Shown here piece by piece: positions 26,917 to 36,742 of a stretch of 64,000 bases of DNA. The notes under the pieces are model-generated. The model was given only the letters and a program-made list of their open reading frames with translations, was not told the origin of the DNA and ran no database searches. This stretch comes from Sphingobacterium sp. xlx-96 (lineage in GTDB: Bacteria > Bacteroidota > Bacteroidia > Sphingobacteriales > Sphingobacteriaceae). The stretch covers positions 62,001 through 126,000 of the forward strand of contig NZ_WFKM01000003.1 in assembly GCF_011007365.1 (NCBI RefSeq), written 5' to 3'. The position numbers and the translations under genes were made by a program. Numbering within the stretch: position 1 is the first letter of the stretch; the number at the start of each line of letters is the position of its first letter.

Positions 26917-28152
26917 TTAAATCTGATGATGTAAACTTTCGTCTAAGAACGGATGATGCTTAGGAGCCAAAGCATGTTTGCTTATCTTATTAAGCACTAA
27001 GAAAGTAAACAATCCAAAGAAACCGATAGCAGTACCTATCTCAATGATACCAAATCCTCTTTGTGTCTCCACTGTACCTGGCATAATCATGATATAATAA
27101 TCCAACCAGTGACCACATAACAGCAATATAGCTACAAATAACATCATGTTTTGCTTACGTTTTACATCTCTATCTACCAATAACAATAAAGGTGCAACAA
27201 AGTTAATGATAATACTTAACCAAAACCATGGTTTATATTCCGGTTCAAAACGCTTGTAGAAATAAACCGTTTCCTCAGGGATATTCGAATACCAGATCAA
27301 CATAAACTGTGCAAACCAAACATAAGTCCAAAAGATAGAGAAACCAAACATCAGTTTACCCAAATCATGTAAATGATTTTCGTTAACCCAAGACATATAT
27401 CCACCCTTTTTCAAGAGAATCAATATTACAGTGATAACAGATATACCAGATACCCACATCGCTGCAAAGTTATACCAACCGAACATCGTAGAAAACCAGT
27501 GTGCTTCTAAAGACATGATCGTATCAAAAGACCAAATTGGTGTTGTAAATCCGAAAACAACTAAGAAAATCGCTGAAAGCTTAAAGCCTTTCTTGTAGGA
27601 TGTCAATCCTCCCTGCAAGTCTTCGTTGTAAGATAACTTAGCAAGAATGAACGCAAAGATACTATAGCTACCCATAAACAAGATCTGACGGATCAAAAAG
27701 CCTGGTACATTTAAGAAAGCAGCCTTACCAGCTACCAACGCATCGTAATTCGGGCTATTCGGATCCATAAGACCGTCGGCATGCCAGTGATGGTAAAGAT
27801 TGTGCGTATATAAACCTAAAGCAACAATTACTAGAAGTAGTAAGGATGCGATTGGAAGAATACTAGCCATTGCCTGAGGGATACGGATTAATCCTGCAGA
27901 CCAAGCAGATTGTGTTACTAATTGAAGAGCGACGAAAAACGCACCCGCTGCACATACACAAGTGAAGTAATACCCCATCAACAATAGGTTAGCATATGTA
28001 CGCTCAACAATAATATGTTCACTTGATAACATACCGAATGCGATGGCAGCTATACCCAATACGATAGCAACTAAGCTAACTACCTTAGCCGTGCCAGCAA
28101 AAGTATACTGCTCGCTGAAATTATAATCGTGATGATGATTGTGAGTTCCCAT
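26917..28152 (-). CDS. actF: Alternative complex III subunit ActF
   Basis: Integral membrane subunit of the quinol:cytochrome c oxidoreductase (alternative complex III), 411 aa with about ten membrane segments, a relative of ActC/NrfD. A histidine-rich start (MGTHNHHHDYNFSEQYTFAG) is followed by hydrophobic segments typical of ActF such as WFSTMFGWYNFAAMWVSGIS. It lies between ActE and oxidase subunit II, the usual order, and its gene is separated from ctaC by 40 nt. Confidence 0.92.
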   Translation of the reverse strand: MGTHNHHHDYNFSEQYTFAGTAKVVSLVAIVLGIAAIAFGMLSSEHIIVERTYANLLLMGYYFTCVCAAGAFFVALQLVTQSAWSAGLIRIPQAMASILPIASLLLLVIVALGLYTHNLYHHWHADGLMDPNSPNYDALVAGKAAFLNVPGFLIRQILFMGSYSIFAFILAKLSYNEDLQGGLTSYKKGFKLSAIFLVVFGFTTPIWSFDTIMSLEAHWFSTMFGWYNFAAMWVSGISVITVILILLKKGGYMSWVNENHLHDLGKLMFGFSIFWTYVWFAQFMLIWYSNIPEETVYFYKRFEPEYKPWFWLSIIINFVAPLLLLVDRDVKRKQNMMLFVAILLLCGHWLDYYIMIMPGTVETQRGFGIIEIGTAIGFFGLFTFLVLNKISKHALAPKHHPFLDESLHHQI

Positions 28153-28171
28153 TTATAAAATTGATGTTAGG

Positions 28172-28807
28172 TTATTTCTTTTGTAATTCTTGTACGTACA
28201 TAACTACTTTCCAACGTTCTTCTGGATTCAATTGAGAAGCATGAGATCCCATTGTATTCAAACCGTAGTAAATAGTATGATAAATTTTTCCTGCCGAAAG
28301 ATCTGACATCAAACCTCCTCTAGAAGAGTTTGCACCAGAAGACTTCGCGTATGATGGCGGAGGAGGAAAATTCTCCAATTTTCTAGTACCTCTAGAATCT
28401 GTAACTTGCCGATCCTTGGTGATAGCACCATCTCCTTTTCCTTCCTTACCATGACATACTGCACAGTTGGCTATAAACAAATGCTCACCTGCTGCGATAT
28501 TTTCACTGGTCACGGCCAAAGGATTAGTTACTTCAAGACCAGCTTTGGTATAATCCTCAATTGTATTCTTGTAGTCAGCACCAAATCTTTCAAATCCGAT
28601 AGGATCAGTTCCTGCAGGAGGAGTTTGAGCTGTCTGTTTATTTTCAAAATTATTATTAGGCTGATCCGGATTATAAGCGATCGGATCATACATATTACGC
28701 GAAAATTCCATACCGGTGCTACGCGTTGTACCGTCGCCACAAGCAGTAGTTACTGCTGCAAAAGCAAACGCTACACATACAGCGCTAAGAAAATTCTTCT
28801 TATTCAT
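28172..28807 (-). CDS. actE: Alternative complex III subunit ActE, monoheme cytochrome c lipoprotein
   Basis: Periplasmic c-type cytochrome of 211 aa anchored as a lipoprotein (lipobox VTTAC after a short hydrophobic segment). One heme site, CAVCH, occurs in NCAVCHGKEGKGDGAI, and the axial methionine is likely within LNTMGSHASQL. I chose ATG 28807, which overlaps the ActD stop by 8 nt; the frame extends 12 codons upstream, but those residues do not belong to a signal peptide. It passes electrons from ActA/ActB towards the oxidase. Confidence 0.92.
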   Translation of the reverse strand: MNKKNFLSAVCVAFAFAAVTTACGDGTTRSTGMEFSRNMYDPIAYNPDQPNNNFENKQTAQTPPAGTDPIGFERFGADYKNTIEDYTKAGLEVTNPLAVTSENIAAGEHLFIANCAVCHGKEGKGDGAITKDRQVTDSRGTRKLENFPPPPSYAKSSGANSSRGGLMSDLSAGKIYHTIYYGLNTMGSHASQLNPEERWKVVMYVQELQKK

Positions 28808-29336
28808 AACTAACATATTTTCTTTCATTGTATTTAACTTCAACTGCTCCAGCTTCTTTCAACAAACTATCTATTAAAGCGTGATCTGCATTATCTCTAG
28901 CATCTATGGCAATGATAAAACGATCATCTGTAGCTCTCAAATCCATAACTCGAGGTGCGCGACCCGGAAATAAATGATTACGGAAAAAGAAAGTAGCAAC
29001 CATACCCAAAGCACATAATAAAATCGTTACCTCAAAAGTGACCGGCACGAAGTTAGGTAATGGCATGGAAGGCTTTCCTCCGATATTCATCGGCCAATCG
29101 TAAGACATGGTGTAATACAATAAGCTAAAACCTAATATCGTACCCAAACATCCGAAGCAAAATGCAGCTATTGGTAATCTTGAAGGCTTCACTCCCAGCT
29201 TGGCTTCAATACCGTGAATAGGCATAGGTGTAAAACAATCGTATATGCTGACATTATTTGCTTGCAATTTATCAATCCCGTGCATCATATCATCAGGATC
29301 CGCAAAACTTCCTACTATATATTTTGTATTGCTCAT
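28800..29336 (-). CDS. actD: Alternative complex III subunit ActD (DUF3341)
   Basis: Membrane subunit of 178 aa with two transmembrane helices (around residues 60-80 and 105-122) and cytoplasmic ends, matching the DUF3341 family that includes ActD. The start (KYIVGSFADPDDMMHGIDKL) is the family's usual cytoplasmic domain. Its stop overlaps the start of actE, so the two are translationally coupled. Confidence 0.9.
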   Translation of the reverse strand: MSNTKYIVGSFADPDDMMHGIDKLQANNVSIYDCFTPMPIHGIEAKLGVKPSRLPIAAFCFGCLGTILGFSLLYYTMSYDWPMNIGGKPSMPLPNFVPVTFEVTILLCALGMVATFFFRNHLFPGRAPRVMDLRATDDRFIIAIDARDNADHALIDSLLKEAGAVEVKYNERKYVSYE

Positions 29337-29341
29337 TGCTA

Positions 29342-30823
29342 TTATTTTTTACGTAATGCGTTAATTTCTTCTTCTGTAACAGAATCGTATTTTCTCAAAG
29401 AATCCTTAAAGAATTCAACCTGATCGTCAGGGAAAGCGCCTTCTTGAACAAGCTTAGTTTTATGTTGTAAACTGGAGCTTTTCAACAATAACTTCACTTC
29501 GGCAATCGCAATACCTGGTAAAAATCTTAAGAATAATAAGAACAAGGTAAAGAATAAACCAATTGACCCTACAAAGATACCCACATCGACCCATGTAGGA
29601 TAGAACATCGCCCATGAAGATGGTAGATAGTCACGGTGCAATGATGTAACGATAATTACAAAACGCTCAAACCACATACCAATATTTACGATAATAGATA
29701 GTACCCAAGAAATTGGAATACTTGTACGGATCTTCTTGAACCAAAACAATTGCGGAGAAATAACATTACAAGTCATCATCGCCCAATATGCCCAAGCATA
29801 AGGCCCTGCCACACGGTTTGCAAAAGCATACATCTCATATTCCGAACCAGAATACCAAGCGATAAATAGCTCTGTAAGATAAGCAATCCCAACAATTGAA
29901 CCTGTAACCATGATAATCTTATTCATCGCTTCGATATGGAACATTGTGATATAATGCTCAAAGTTCATTACCTTACGAAGAATAAGTAATAAAGTCTGTA
30001 CCATCGCAAACCCCGAGAAAATCGCTCCCGCCACAAAATAAGGAGGAAAGATGGTCGTATGCCATCCTGGAATTACTGATGTTGCAAAGTCCATGGATAC
30101 GATCGTGTGTACAGATAATACCAGCGGTGTAGAGATACCCGCTAAGATTAGCGATACAATCTCAAATCTTTGCCAAGACTTTACCGATCCATTCCACCCA
30201 AACGATAGAATAGAATATACTTTCTTTCTTACACCTTGCGCACGGTCACGTACCGATGCGATATCAGGTAATAGTCCACAGTACCAAAACACTAATGATA
30301 CCGTAAAGTATGTTGAAATCGCGAAGGCATCCCATACAAGCGGCGAGTTGAAGTTAACCCATAATGACCCAAACTGATTTGGAAGTGGGAAAATCCAGTA
30401 CGCCAACCAAGGACGTCCCATGTGAGCTACGACATACGTTGCAGCACAGATTACGGCGAAAATCGTCATGGCCTCTGCTGAACGGTTGATAGAGTTACGC
30501 CAGTTTTGGCGGAAAATTAATAATACCGCTGAAATTAGCGTTCCGGCGTGACCAATACCTACCCACCATACAAAGTCGGTGATATCCCAAGCCCAACCTA
30601 CTGTTTTGTTTAGACCCCAAGCACCGATACCCGTCCAAAACGTGTATCCAACACTCACAACCCATAACATAGCTCCCAAAGCCGCTACGATAAATCCAAT
30701 CCACCAAGCTTTGTTTGGTTTATTCTCAACCGGCAATAGGATATCATCAGTTACTTGTGCGTAAGTGATGCCCTTACCGGTCATTAATGGTTCTCTTAAT
30801 ATTGATTCGTTATGCGATGACAT
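29342..30823 (-). CDS. actC: Alternative complex III subunit ActC (NrfD-type)
   Basis: Quinol-site membrane subunit of the NrfD/PsrC family, 493 aa with about ten membrane segments. Family marks are FVWWVGIGHAGTLISAVLLI near residue 90 and GWHTTIFPPYFVAGAIFSGF near residue 260. It should hold the menaquinol-oxidising site on the periplasmic side and form the membrane core with ActF. It starts 29 nt after actB and ends 5 nt before actD. Confidence 0.95.
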   Translation of the reverse strand: MSSHNESILREPLMTGKGITYAQVTDDILLPVENKPNKAWWIGFIVAALGAMLWVVSVGYTFWTGIGAWGLNKTVGWAWDITDFVWWVGIGHAGTLISAVLLIFRQNWRNSINRSAEAMTIFAVICAATYVVAHMGRPWLAYWIFPLPNQFGSLWVNFNSPLVWDAFAISTYFTVSLVFWYCGLLPDIASVRDRAQGVRKKVYSILSFGWNGSVKSWQRFEIVSLILAGISTPLVLSVHTIVSMDFATSVIPGWHTTIFPPYFVAGAIFSGFAMVQTLLLILRKVMNFEHYITMFHIEAMNKIIMVTGSIVGIAYLTELFIAWYSGSEYEMYAFANRVAGPYAWAYWAMMTCNVISPQLFWFKKIRTSIPISWVLSIIVNIGMWFERFVIIVTSLHRDYLPSSWAMFYPTWVDVGIFVGSIGLFFTLFLLFLRFLPGIAIAEVKLLLKSSSLQHKTKLVQEGAFPDDQVEFFKDSLRKYDSVTEEEINALRKK

Positions 30824-30852
30824 AGTTGTTTTATTTCAGATATAGAATAAAA

Positions 30853-33800
30853 TTATGCTTCAAATGTATTTCTTACCTTAGTCATATAACCGATGTTCGG
30901 CTGAACATTGATCTCCTCTAATACGTAGTAAACACGCTCGTTACGTAATGCTTTTGAAACTTCAGACTCTGGATCATTAGCATCTCCAAAGATGATAGCG
31001 TTAGCAGAACATGCCGCCTGACAAGCCATTTTAACATCCCCATCTTTCAACTTGCGGTTCTCCATCTTAGCCTGCAACTTACCAGCCTGAATACGTTGAA
31101 TACACATGGAACATTTCTCCATTACCCCACGTGAACGTGTCGTAACGTCTGGATTCAACACCAGCTGCGTAAACTCATTGTTCAAATAATTGTCAAAACG
31201 TGAATCATTCCAGTAATTAAACCAGTTAAAACGACGCACTTTATATGGACAGTTATTTGCACAGTAACGTGTTCCAAAACAACGGTTGTAAGCCATATGG
31301 TTAAGCCCTTCCGAAGAGTGGACAGTCGCCAATACCGGACATACCGTTTCACATGGAGCATGCTCACAGTGTTGACACAACATTGGTTGGTGTACTACCG
31401 TTACATTTTCGAAATCTTCTATGTGTGCAATTTCTTTCTCTTTTGTATACTTCGTACCGTTATCTTCGATCGTGTAGTAACGGTCGATGCGTAACCAGTG
31501 CATTTCACGACGACGGCGAACCTCATCACGTCCTACTACAGGGATATTGTTTTCTACGTTACAAGCTACAATACATGAACCACAACCTGTACAAGCGTTC
31601 AAATCGATAGCCATCACCCATTTGTGACCTGGCTGCTCAAATTTGTTCCACAAATCGTATGTCTTGTGCGAATCTGAAAAACGTCCGGACTCCGAATTTG
31701 GATCTTTTAAGTATTTAGCAAATGTAGTTTCGCGAACGATATTACGTCCTTCAATAGTATGGTGTGTTTGCGTTTGAGCTAATTCGTACGTACCAGAAGC
31801 TTTAGTAACTGTAGCTTTAGCGGCTAACTGTACTGTACCATTTACTAAAGAAGCAAAAGGATATGCATTCTGTCCAACATTATTACCTGCTTTACCAACT
31901 TGTGTACGACCATAACCTAATGCTACAGACACCGTACCCATTGCTTGACCAGGTTGCAACACTACTGGTAACTCTATGCTGTAACCGTTTGCTTCAACTT
32001 TCACCTTACCGTTTTCGCCCAAGCCCAATTGCTCAGCAAACTTTGGATTAAGAGCAGCGTAGTTGTCCCAAGTAACTTTAGAAACTGGATCAGGCAACTC
32101 TTGCAAGTAAGCGTTGTTTGCATAACGACCGTCGCGCATTACTGTCGACTCGTACAACTTCAATTCTACATCTCCAACAATCTTCTTCGCGTCAGCAACG
32201 ATAGCAGAAGCAACCGCATTAACATCTACATTAGCTGAATAAGCCGACCCTTGATTAGATCCTTTATAGATATATCCCGTTTGCAAAACATCCTTCCAAG
32301 ATTTACCCGTACCGGCTAAAATACTAGCATCCCAAGTTTGCTTTACGAAGTCATATACACTAATCGTCTCTCCAGCCCAAACTAACAAACTCTGTTCGGC
32401 CTGTCTTGTGTTGAAAACTGGATTAATGGTAGGTTGTATCACTGTAAATAATCCTTCTTTACTAGAAGCATCACCCCATGACTCTAAATAAGTAGGAATC
32501 GGAGCGATAGCTTTCAATGTAGAAGCAGTCTCATCAGAACGATCCGCAAATGATAATGTAAAGTCGATCTTAGCGATAGCAGCTTTAACATCATCCGCTT
32601 TGAAATAATCGTAAACAGGGTTACTGTTCAAGAAGAATGCGACACCGACCTGTCCAGCTTTAGCAGCTGTCAAGAACTGCTGGAAAGAAGCATCAGAGCC
32701 TTGGTGTTGTTTCGAGTAATTATCTAAATCGATAATAGCGCCATAAGCGCCCAATTGCGTATTGATTGCATTCACCAACTGCTGTACATTTACATCGTTA
32801 GATCCTGCGACAACAACTGCTGATCCTTTAGCATTTACTAATTCTTTAGCAGCTAACTTGATAGCAGTCTGTGCTTTTGCATTCGCAGTTCCACCCGCTA
32901 AAGACTGACCAGTAATCGCATTGAACAACGCGATTAACACAGCTCCCTCTTCCGATGGCTTAATAGCGATACGCACATCCGCATTTGAACCTGTCATAGA
33001 AAGACCAGATTCAAATTGAATATGACGCGACATCTTACCGTTTTTCAACGATTTGTAGTCACGATTTTTAATATAATCTTGGGTATGTTCTTCTCCAGCC
33101 AACCAAGATCCTAAGAAATCAGCAGCCACAGAAACTACCACTTGTGCATTCCCAAAGTTGTAGCTCGGAACTACCGCTTTGCCAAATGAACTTTTGTTTG
33201 CTTCAACGATACCACTGTAAGAAATAGCGTCTACCTGAACGTGATTTGTCGTAGGGTATTTCGCTGTCAACTTAGCGATAGACGCTAATGTTGAAGGCGA
33301 ATTAACTGTATTTGAAACGATCGTAATTTGTTTTCCAGCTGCAGCGGCTTTAGTTAATGCCGCTATAACAGTACTATCTAATTTAGACCATTCTACATCT
33401 TTACCTCCTAGCTGAGGGTTCTGTAATTTGGACATATCGTACAAATCAAGAACAGATGCTACCGTGTTTGCATCAGTACCTTGATTCAAACCAACCGCGT
33501 TTGGATTTGCCTCTACTGAAATAGGACGTCCCTCACGTGTTCTAACCAAAATACTTTGTCCATTAAAAGAAGAAGCATAATAGTTTGGAATACCTGGAGT
33601 AATTTCCTCTGGTTTGATTACATAAGGAACAGCCTTGTGAACCGGAGTACGGTTACACGCTGCCAACGTAACAGCTCCTAAACCAAAACCTAAAGCCTTC
33701 AAGAAATCACGACGTGGAGTTCTTGTACTTAAGCCTGCTTCATTTAATACATCTTCTACAGGAATAGGTTCAGCAAACTCCGCTCTGTTATTTTCAACGA

Positions 33801-33858
33801 AAGCTGGTGTCTGATTCAACTCTTCTAAACCTTTCCAATATTTTTTATTGCTATCCAT
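30853..33858 (-). CDS. actB: Alternative complex III subunit ActB (molybdopterin-like/iron-sulfur fusion)
   Basis: Large periplasmic subunit of 1001 aa. A variant Tat signal (TPRRDFLKALGFGLGAVTLA) ends in a lipobox (LAAC). The N-terminal part (about 60-720) resembles molybdopterin oxidoreductases but in this family carries no cofactor. The C-terminal part has the cysteine groups of four Fe-S clusters: CTGCGSCIVAC, CQHCEHAPCETVCP, CFGTRYCANNCP and CSMC with CQAAC. Electrons from ActC enter here and continue to the hemes of ActA and ActE. Confidence 0.96.
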   Translation of the reverse strand: MDSNKKYWKGLEELNQTPAFVENNRAEFAEPIPVEDVLNEAGLSTRTPRRDFLKALGFGLGAVTLAACNRTPVHKAVPYVIKPEEITPGIPNYYASSFNGQSILVRTREGRPISVEANPNAVGLNQGTDANTVASVLDLYDMSKLQNPQLGGKDVEWSKLDSTVIAALTKAAAAGKQITIVSNTVNSPSTLASIAKLTAKYPTTNHVQVDAISYSGIVEANKSSFGKAVVPSYNFGNAQVVVSVAADFLGSWLAGEEHTQDYIKNRDYKSLKNGKMSRHIQFESGLSMTGSNADVRIAIKPSEEGAVLIALFNAITGQSLAGGTANAKAQTAIKLAAKELVNAKGSAVVVAGSNDVNVQQLVNAINTQLGAYGAIIDLDNYSKQHQGSDASFQQFLTAAKAGQVGVAFFLNSNPVYDYFKADDVKAAIAKIDFTLSFADRSDETASTLKAIAPIPTYLESWGDASSKEGLFTVIQPTINPVFNTRQAEQSLLVWAGETISVYDFVKQTWDASILAGTGKSWKDVLQTGYIYKGSNQGSAYSANVDVNAVASAIVADAKKIVGDVELKLYESTVMRDGRYANNAYLQELPDPVSKVTWDNYAALNPKFAEQLGLGENGKVKVEANGYSIELPVVLQPGQAMGTVSVALGYGRTQVGKAGNNVGQNAYPFASLVNGTVQLAAKATVTKASGTYELAQTQTHHTIEGRNIVRETTFAKYLKDPNSESGRFSDSHKTYDLWNKFEQPGHKWVMAIDLNACTGCGSCIVACNVENNIPVVGRDEVRRRREMHWLRIDRYYTIEDNGTKYTKEKEIAHIEDFENVTVVHQPMLCQHCEHAPCETVCPVLATVHSSEGLNHMAYNRCFGTRYCANNCPYKVRRFNWFNYWNDSRFDNYLNNEFTQLVLNPDVTTRSRGVMEKCSMCIQRIQAGKLQAKMENRKLKDGDVKMACQAACSANAIIFGDANDPESEVSKALRNERVYYVLEEINVQPNIGYMTKVRNTFEA

Positions 33859-33896
33859 TTAAGCTGTATATAAGATTGCGTTTCCCTAATTAATTA

Positions 33897-35183
33897 TTAA
33901 TAGTGACACTTACCACACTCTAGACCACCGATCATCGCTGCAGTCATTTTTTCACCTTTCTTCAACTTCTCGTGTGCCTCGATCAACTGATCATAGTATT
34001 TATTATCAGCATTAACTTCTGTCGTTTTATGACAGTCCACACACCACTTCATCGTTAATGGTGAGTACTGATAAACCTCCTCCATAGTCTCTATAGGACC
34101 ATGACAAGTCTGACATTCCAAACCAGCTACAGTAACGTGCTGCGAGTGGTTAAAATAAGCAAAATCAGGCAAGTTATGAATTCTAACCCATTCTATAGGA
34201 CGTGGATTATCACCATACGTACGTGTATCTGGATCCCAATCTACAGCACGGTAAAGTTTCAATATCTCCGGAGAGGTCTCTCCATTGTAATGATCTGACG
34301 CTGTAATTGTGTTATGACAGTTCATACACACATTTGCAGAAGGAATAGAGGCATTCTTTGATTTATAAGCACCGCCATGACAGTATTGACACTCAATCTG
34401 ATTCACCCCAGCATGTATTTGGTGGGAGAATTTTATCGGTTGAACAGGCTTATACCCCGTATGCACACCCACATTCCACATTGCCTGCCATCCTAAAACA
34501 GACAATAAACCAACAAACATCAGTACGGCAAAACCAACTAGCTTCTTGTTCTTAAGAAATTTTTGAGCAAATTTAACCCGGCCACTCTCTTCAACAGACT
34601 CATTACGTACACGAGCCGCCTCTACAGCCGCCTGGTTGTTTGCAATCACCTTCTCCAGTGTCTTCGTAACACGACTTAAGATAACAATCACGCCGATAGC
34701 CAACAAGAAAATAGCAGCCATACCAATAATCATAAAATTATTAGCATCAGAACTCGCAGCAGCACCACCGGTAGCAGCACCACCAGCAGCAGGTCCGGCA
34801 GCTAAACGAGCTTCCTCCTCTTTAACAAAGGCAATAATACCTTTAATTTGATCATCAGAAAACTGCGTAAACGCAGGCATAGGCACCTTGTTAAACTCTT
34901 CAAAGATCTGCTTAGCCATTGGATCTCCAGCAGCGATCATCGCTCCAGAGTTTTTAATCCATTTTACCAACCACTCTTCATCATGCCGTTCAGACATACC
35001 CGCCAATGCAGGTCCTGTAAATTTCTTATCAATTTTGTGACAAGAACTACAGTTAGCCTTAAATAACGCAGCTCCTTCTTTTGCATCCTGCGCGTTGGAT
35101 GTCATTGTAACGGCAAACAACAATACCAAACTGATCGATATTGACTTCGCAAGTCTTCCCAATACGGATGAGATATTTCTCAT
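33897..35183 (-). CDS. actA: Alternative complex III subunit ActA, multiheme cytochrome c
   Basis: First gene of the respiratory operon, 428 aa from ATG 35183 (a GTG three codons earlier is less likely). A signal peptide is followed by a monoheme domain (CSSCH at about 45-49), an Ala/Gly-rich linker and one membrane helix (about 150-170), then a membrane helix near 220 and a class III-like domain with five more CxxCH sites (CQYCH, CMNCH, CQTCH, CVDCH, CGKCH). This totals six hemes, one more than the pentaheme core of ActA. Confidence 0.93.
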   Translation of the reverse strand: MRNISSVLGRLAKSISISLVLLFAVTMTSNAQDAKEGAALFKANCSSCHKIDKKFTGPALAGMSERHDEEWLVKWIKNSGAMIAAGDPMAKQIFEEFNKVPMPAFTQFSDDQIKGIIAFVKEEEARLAAGPAAGGAATGGAAASSDANNFMIIGMAAIFLLAIGVIVILSRVTKTLEKVIANNQAAVEAARVRNESVEESGRVKFAQKFLKNKKLVGFAVLMFVGLLSVLGWQAMWNVGVHTGYKPVQPIKFSHQIHAGVNQIECQYCHGGAYKSKNASIPSANVCMNCHNTITASDHYNGETSPEILKLYRAVDWDPDTRTYGDNPRPIEWVRIHNLPDFAYFNHSQHVTVAGLECQTCHGPIETMEEVYQYSPLTMKWCVDCHKTTEVNADNKYYDQLIEAHEKLKKGEKMTAAMIGGLECGKCHY

Positions 35184-35267
35184 ATTTAGCACTTTATACT
35201 ATTTATTTATGAATATAAAAATTACTTTACTCTATTGCCGGAGCACATAGTCCTACCAAACAATGCA

Positions 35268-35300
35268 CAAAAGTATGACTTTATAAACAATCCCTGACAA
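35268..35300 (-). promoter_or_regulatory. Candidate promoter of the respiratory operon
   Basis: On the minus strand TACTTTTG (35275-35268) fits the -7 element and a TTG at 35300-35298 lies 22 nt upstream. Transcription would start near 35261 and leave a leader of about 78 nt before actA. It is the only good match in the long upstream gap. Confidence 0.45.
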
Positions 35301-35648
35301 TTTAATGACGCAAAATATCAATTTAAAACCATTCTAAATAATTACATCTGCAATAAGAAAACTTAGCTCACGATACTAAAAACAAAGCTATGCTTCCAAC
35401 AAAAAGACTTGCAAACGGATCATCTATAAAATAAGTGACAGGACCAACAATTTAACGTAGCGAAAATCATTTATTGATAAAATTAAAACAACTACCTTGA
35501 TATCTGTGCCTAAAGAAAAACCTATGTAAGCTATAAAAAACAAAAAAAGGTCATATCCTAAAGATCGCTTCTACAATCTACAAAAAAAAAGACCCCTAAC
35601 ACTGTAGAGATCCCTTACCAGAAATTGCCCGCAAAGAGAGAACAACTA
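35301..35648. other. Gene-free stretch between actA promoter and lacI-like gene
   Basis: About 350 nt of AT-rich DNA with several A- and T-tracts (for example nine A at 35581-35589). I see no coding potential, no strong inverted repeat and no tRNA. On the minus strand, the T-run at 35589-35581 could end the lacI-like transcript, but without a convincing hairpin. Confidence 0.5.
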
Positions 35649-36635
35649 TTAACGCGCAATAATTTCGCAAGGGACAACCACCTGCACAAGCCCCTGATTT
35701 TTACCGTTAATTTCATTAATCAAGATATCAACTACTTTTCTAGCGATTTCGTGAATATTTTGGGAAATCGCCGATACAGCAGGTTCAACCAAGGAGAAAA
35801 CAGCATTTTCGTCAAACGATACGACCTTTGTAATATCAAGGTCATATCGCTTTATAGCTTTCAACCCTGAAAGCGCTAAATAATTTGTAGCAAACAAAAC
35901 CCCATCCAGTCTATTATCCTGTATAAAGTCCCTTATTTGTAGAATTGTATCTTCATCGACCTGCGACCGCACTATTTTCTTGATCAGCATGTCTTTGCCC
36001 ATCGCATCCACCGCTTCCATATAGCCTTCCATACGGCCACGCATTTGCAACTGATTGGAATTTATAGTCACCAAACCAACTCTGGAAGCTCTCTTTTCTT
36101 CTAATAAAAAACGCGTACCCAAATATGCTCCATTATGATTCTCCGAAATAACAAAGTTCGTTTCTAAATCTTCCAAATGCCGATCGAATAAAACAACAGG
36201 AACATTATTTTTTAGTAATTTCTGAATCACCTCGGTCAACCCTTCCGTAGGAGCAATGATAAAACCATCGATCTGCCTATCGTAAAACAACTGTATTAAC
36301 TCCTTTGCCCTATTCACATCATTATTCATACTACAATACACAATATGATAACCAAAGTCGTAAGCTAACTTTTCGATTTGGTCCGCGATATTAGCAAAAA
36401 AAGAATTCGAAATATCTTCTACAAGAAGGCCCAAGGTCTTAGACTTTCCTGTTCTCAAACTTTTGGCCAACTGATTTGGCTTATACCCTACTTTATTCAC
36501 GTAATCCAAAACCCTTTTGGTCAATGCTTCGCTTATACGCTTTTCTTTAGCTTTATCATTCAAGATAAACGAAACAGTAGTTACAGAAACACCTAGGTTC
36601 TTGGCAATATCGGAAATAGATAAACGCTTCTTCAT
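35649..36635 (-). CDS. LacI-family transcriptional regulator
   Basis: Repressor-type regulator of 328 aa. The N-terminal LacI helix-turn-helix (SISDIAKNLGVSVTTVSFIL) is followed by the hinge region (GYKPNQLAKSLRTGKSKTLG) and a periplasmic-binding-protein-like effector domain (LGLLVEDISNSFFANIADQI through the C-terminus). It is divergent from the GH92 alpha-mannosidase gene over a 107-nt region with an inverted repeat, so it most likely controls that gene in response to a sugar, possibly mannose or a mannoside. Confidence 0.93.
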   Translation of the reverse strand: MKKRLSISDIAKNLGVSVTTVSFILNDKAKEKRISEALTKRVLDYVNKVGYKPNQLAKSLRTGKSKTLGLLVEDISNSFFANIADQIEKLAYDFGYHIVYCSMNNDVNRAKELIQLFYDRQIDGFIIAPTEGLTEVIQKLLKNNVPVVLFDRHLEDLETNFVISENHNGAYLGTRFLLEEKRASRVGLVTINSNQLQMRGRMEGYMEAVDAMGKDMLIKKIVRSQVDEDTILQIRDFIQDNRLDGVLFATNYLALSGLKAIKRYDLDITKVVSFDENAVFSLVEPAVSAISQNIHEIARKVVDILINEINGKNQGLVQVVVPCEIIAR

Positions 36636-36663
36636 TTCCCTAAACTACTAAAATATTACAAAA

Positions 36664-36697
36664 TTTTAGCAAGCAAATAACCAATTATTTGCTAAAA
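36664..36697. promoter_or_regulatory. Candidate operator between lacI-like gene and GH92 gene
   Basis: Nested inverted repeats: inner AGCAAATAA-CCAA-TTATTTGCT (36672-36693, perfect 9-bp arms) and outer TTTTAGCA/TGCTAAAA (36664-36671/36690-36697). It lies in the middle of the divergent intergenic region, the expected place for the LacI-family site. The centre lacks the CG typical of many LacI operators. Confidence 0.55.
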
Positions 36698-36742
36698 GGT
36701 TTTATCTTCACAAAAATAAGATCATATTCATAAACTAAACTC

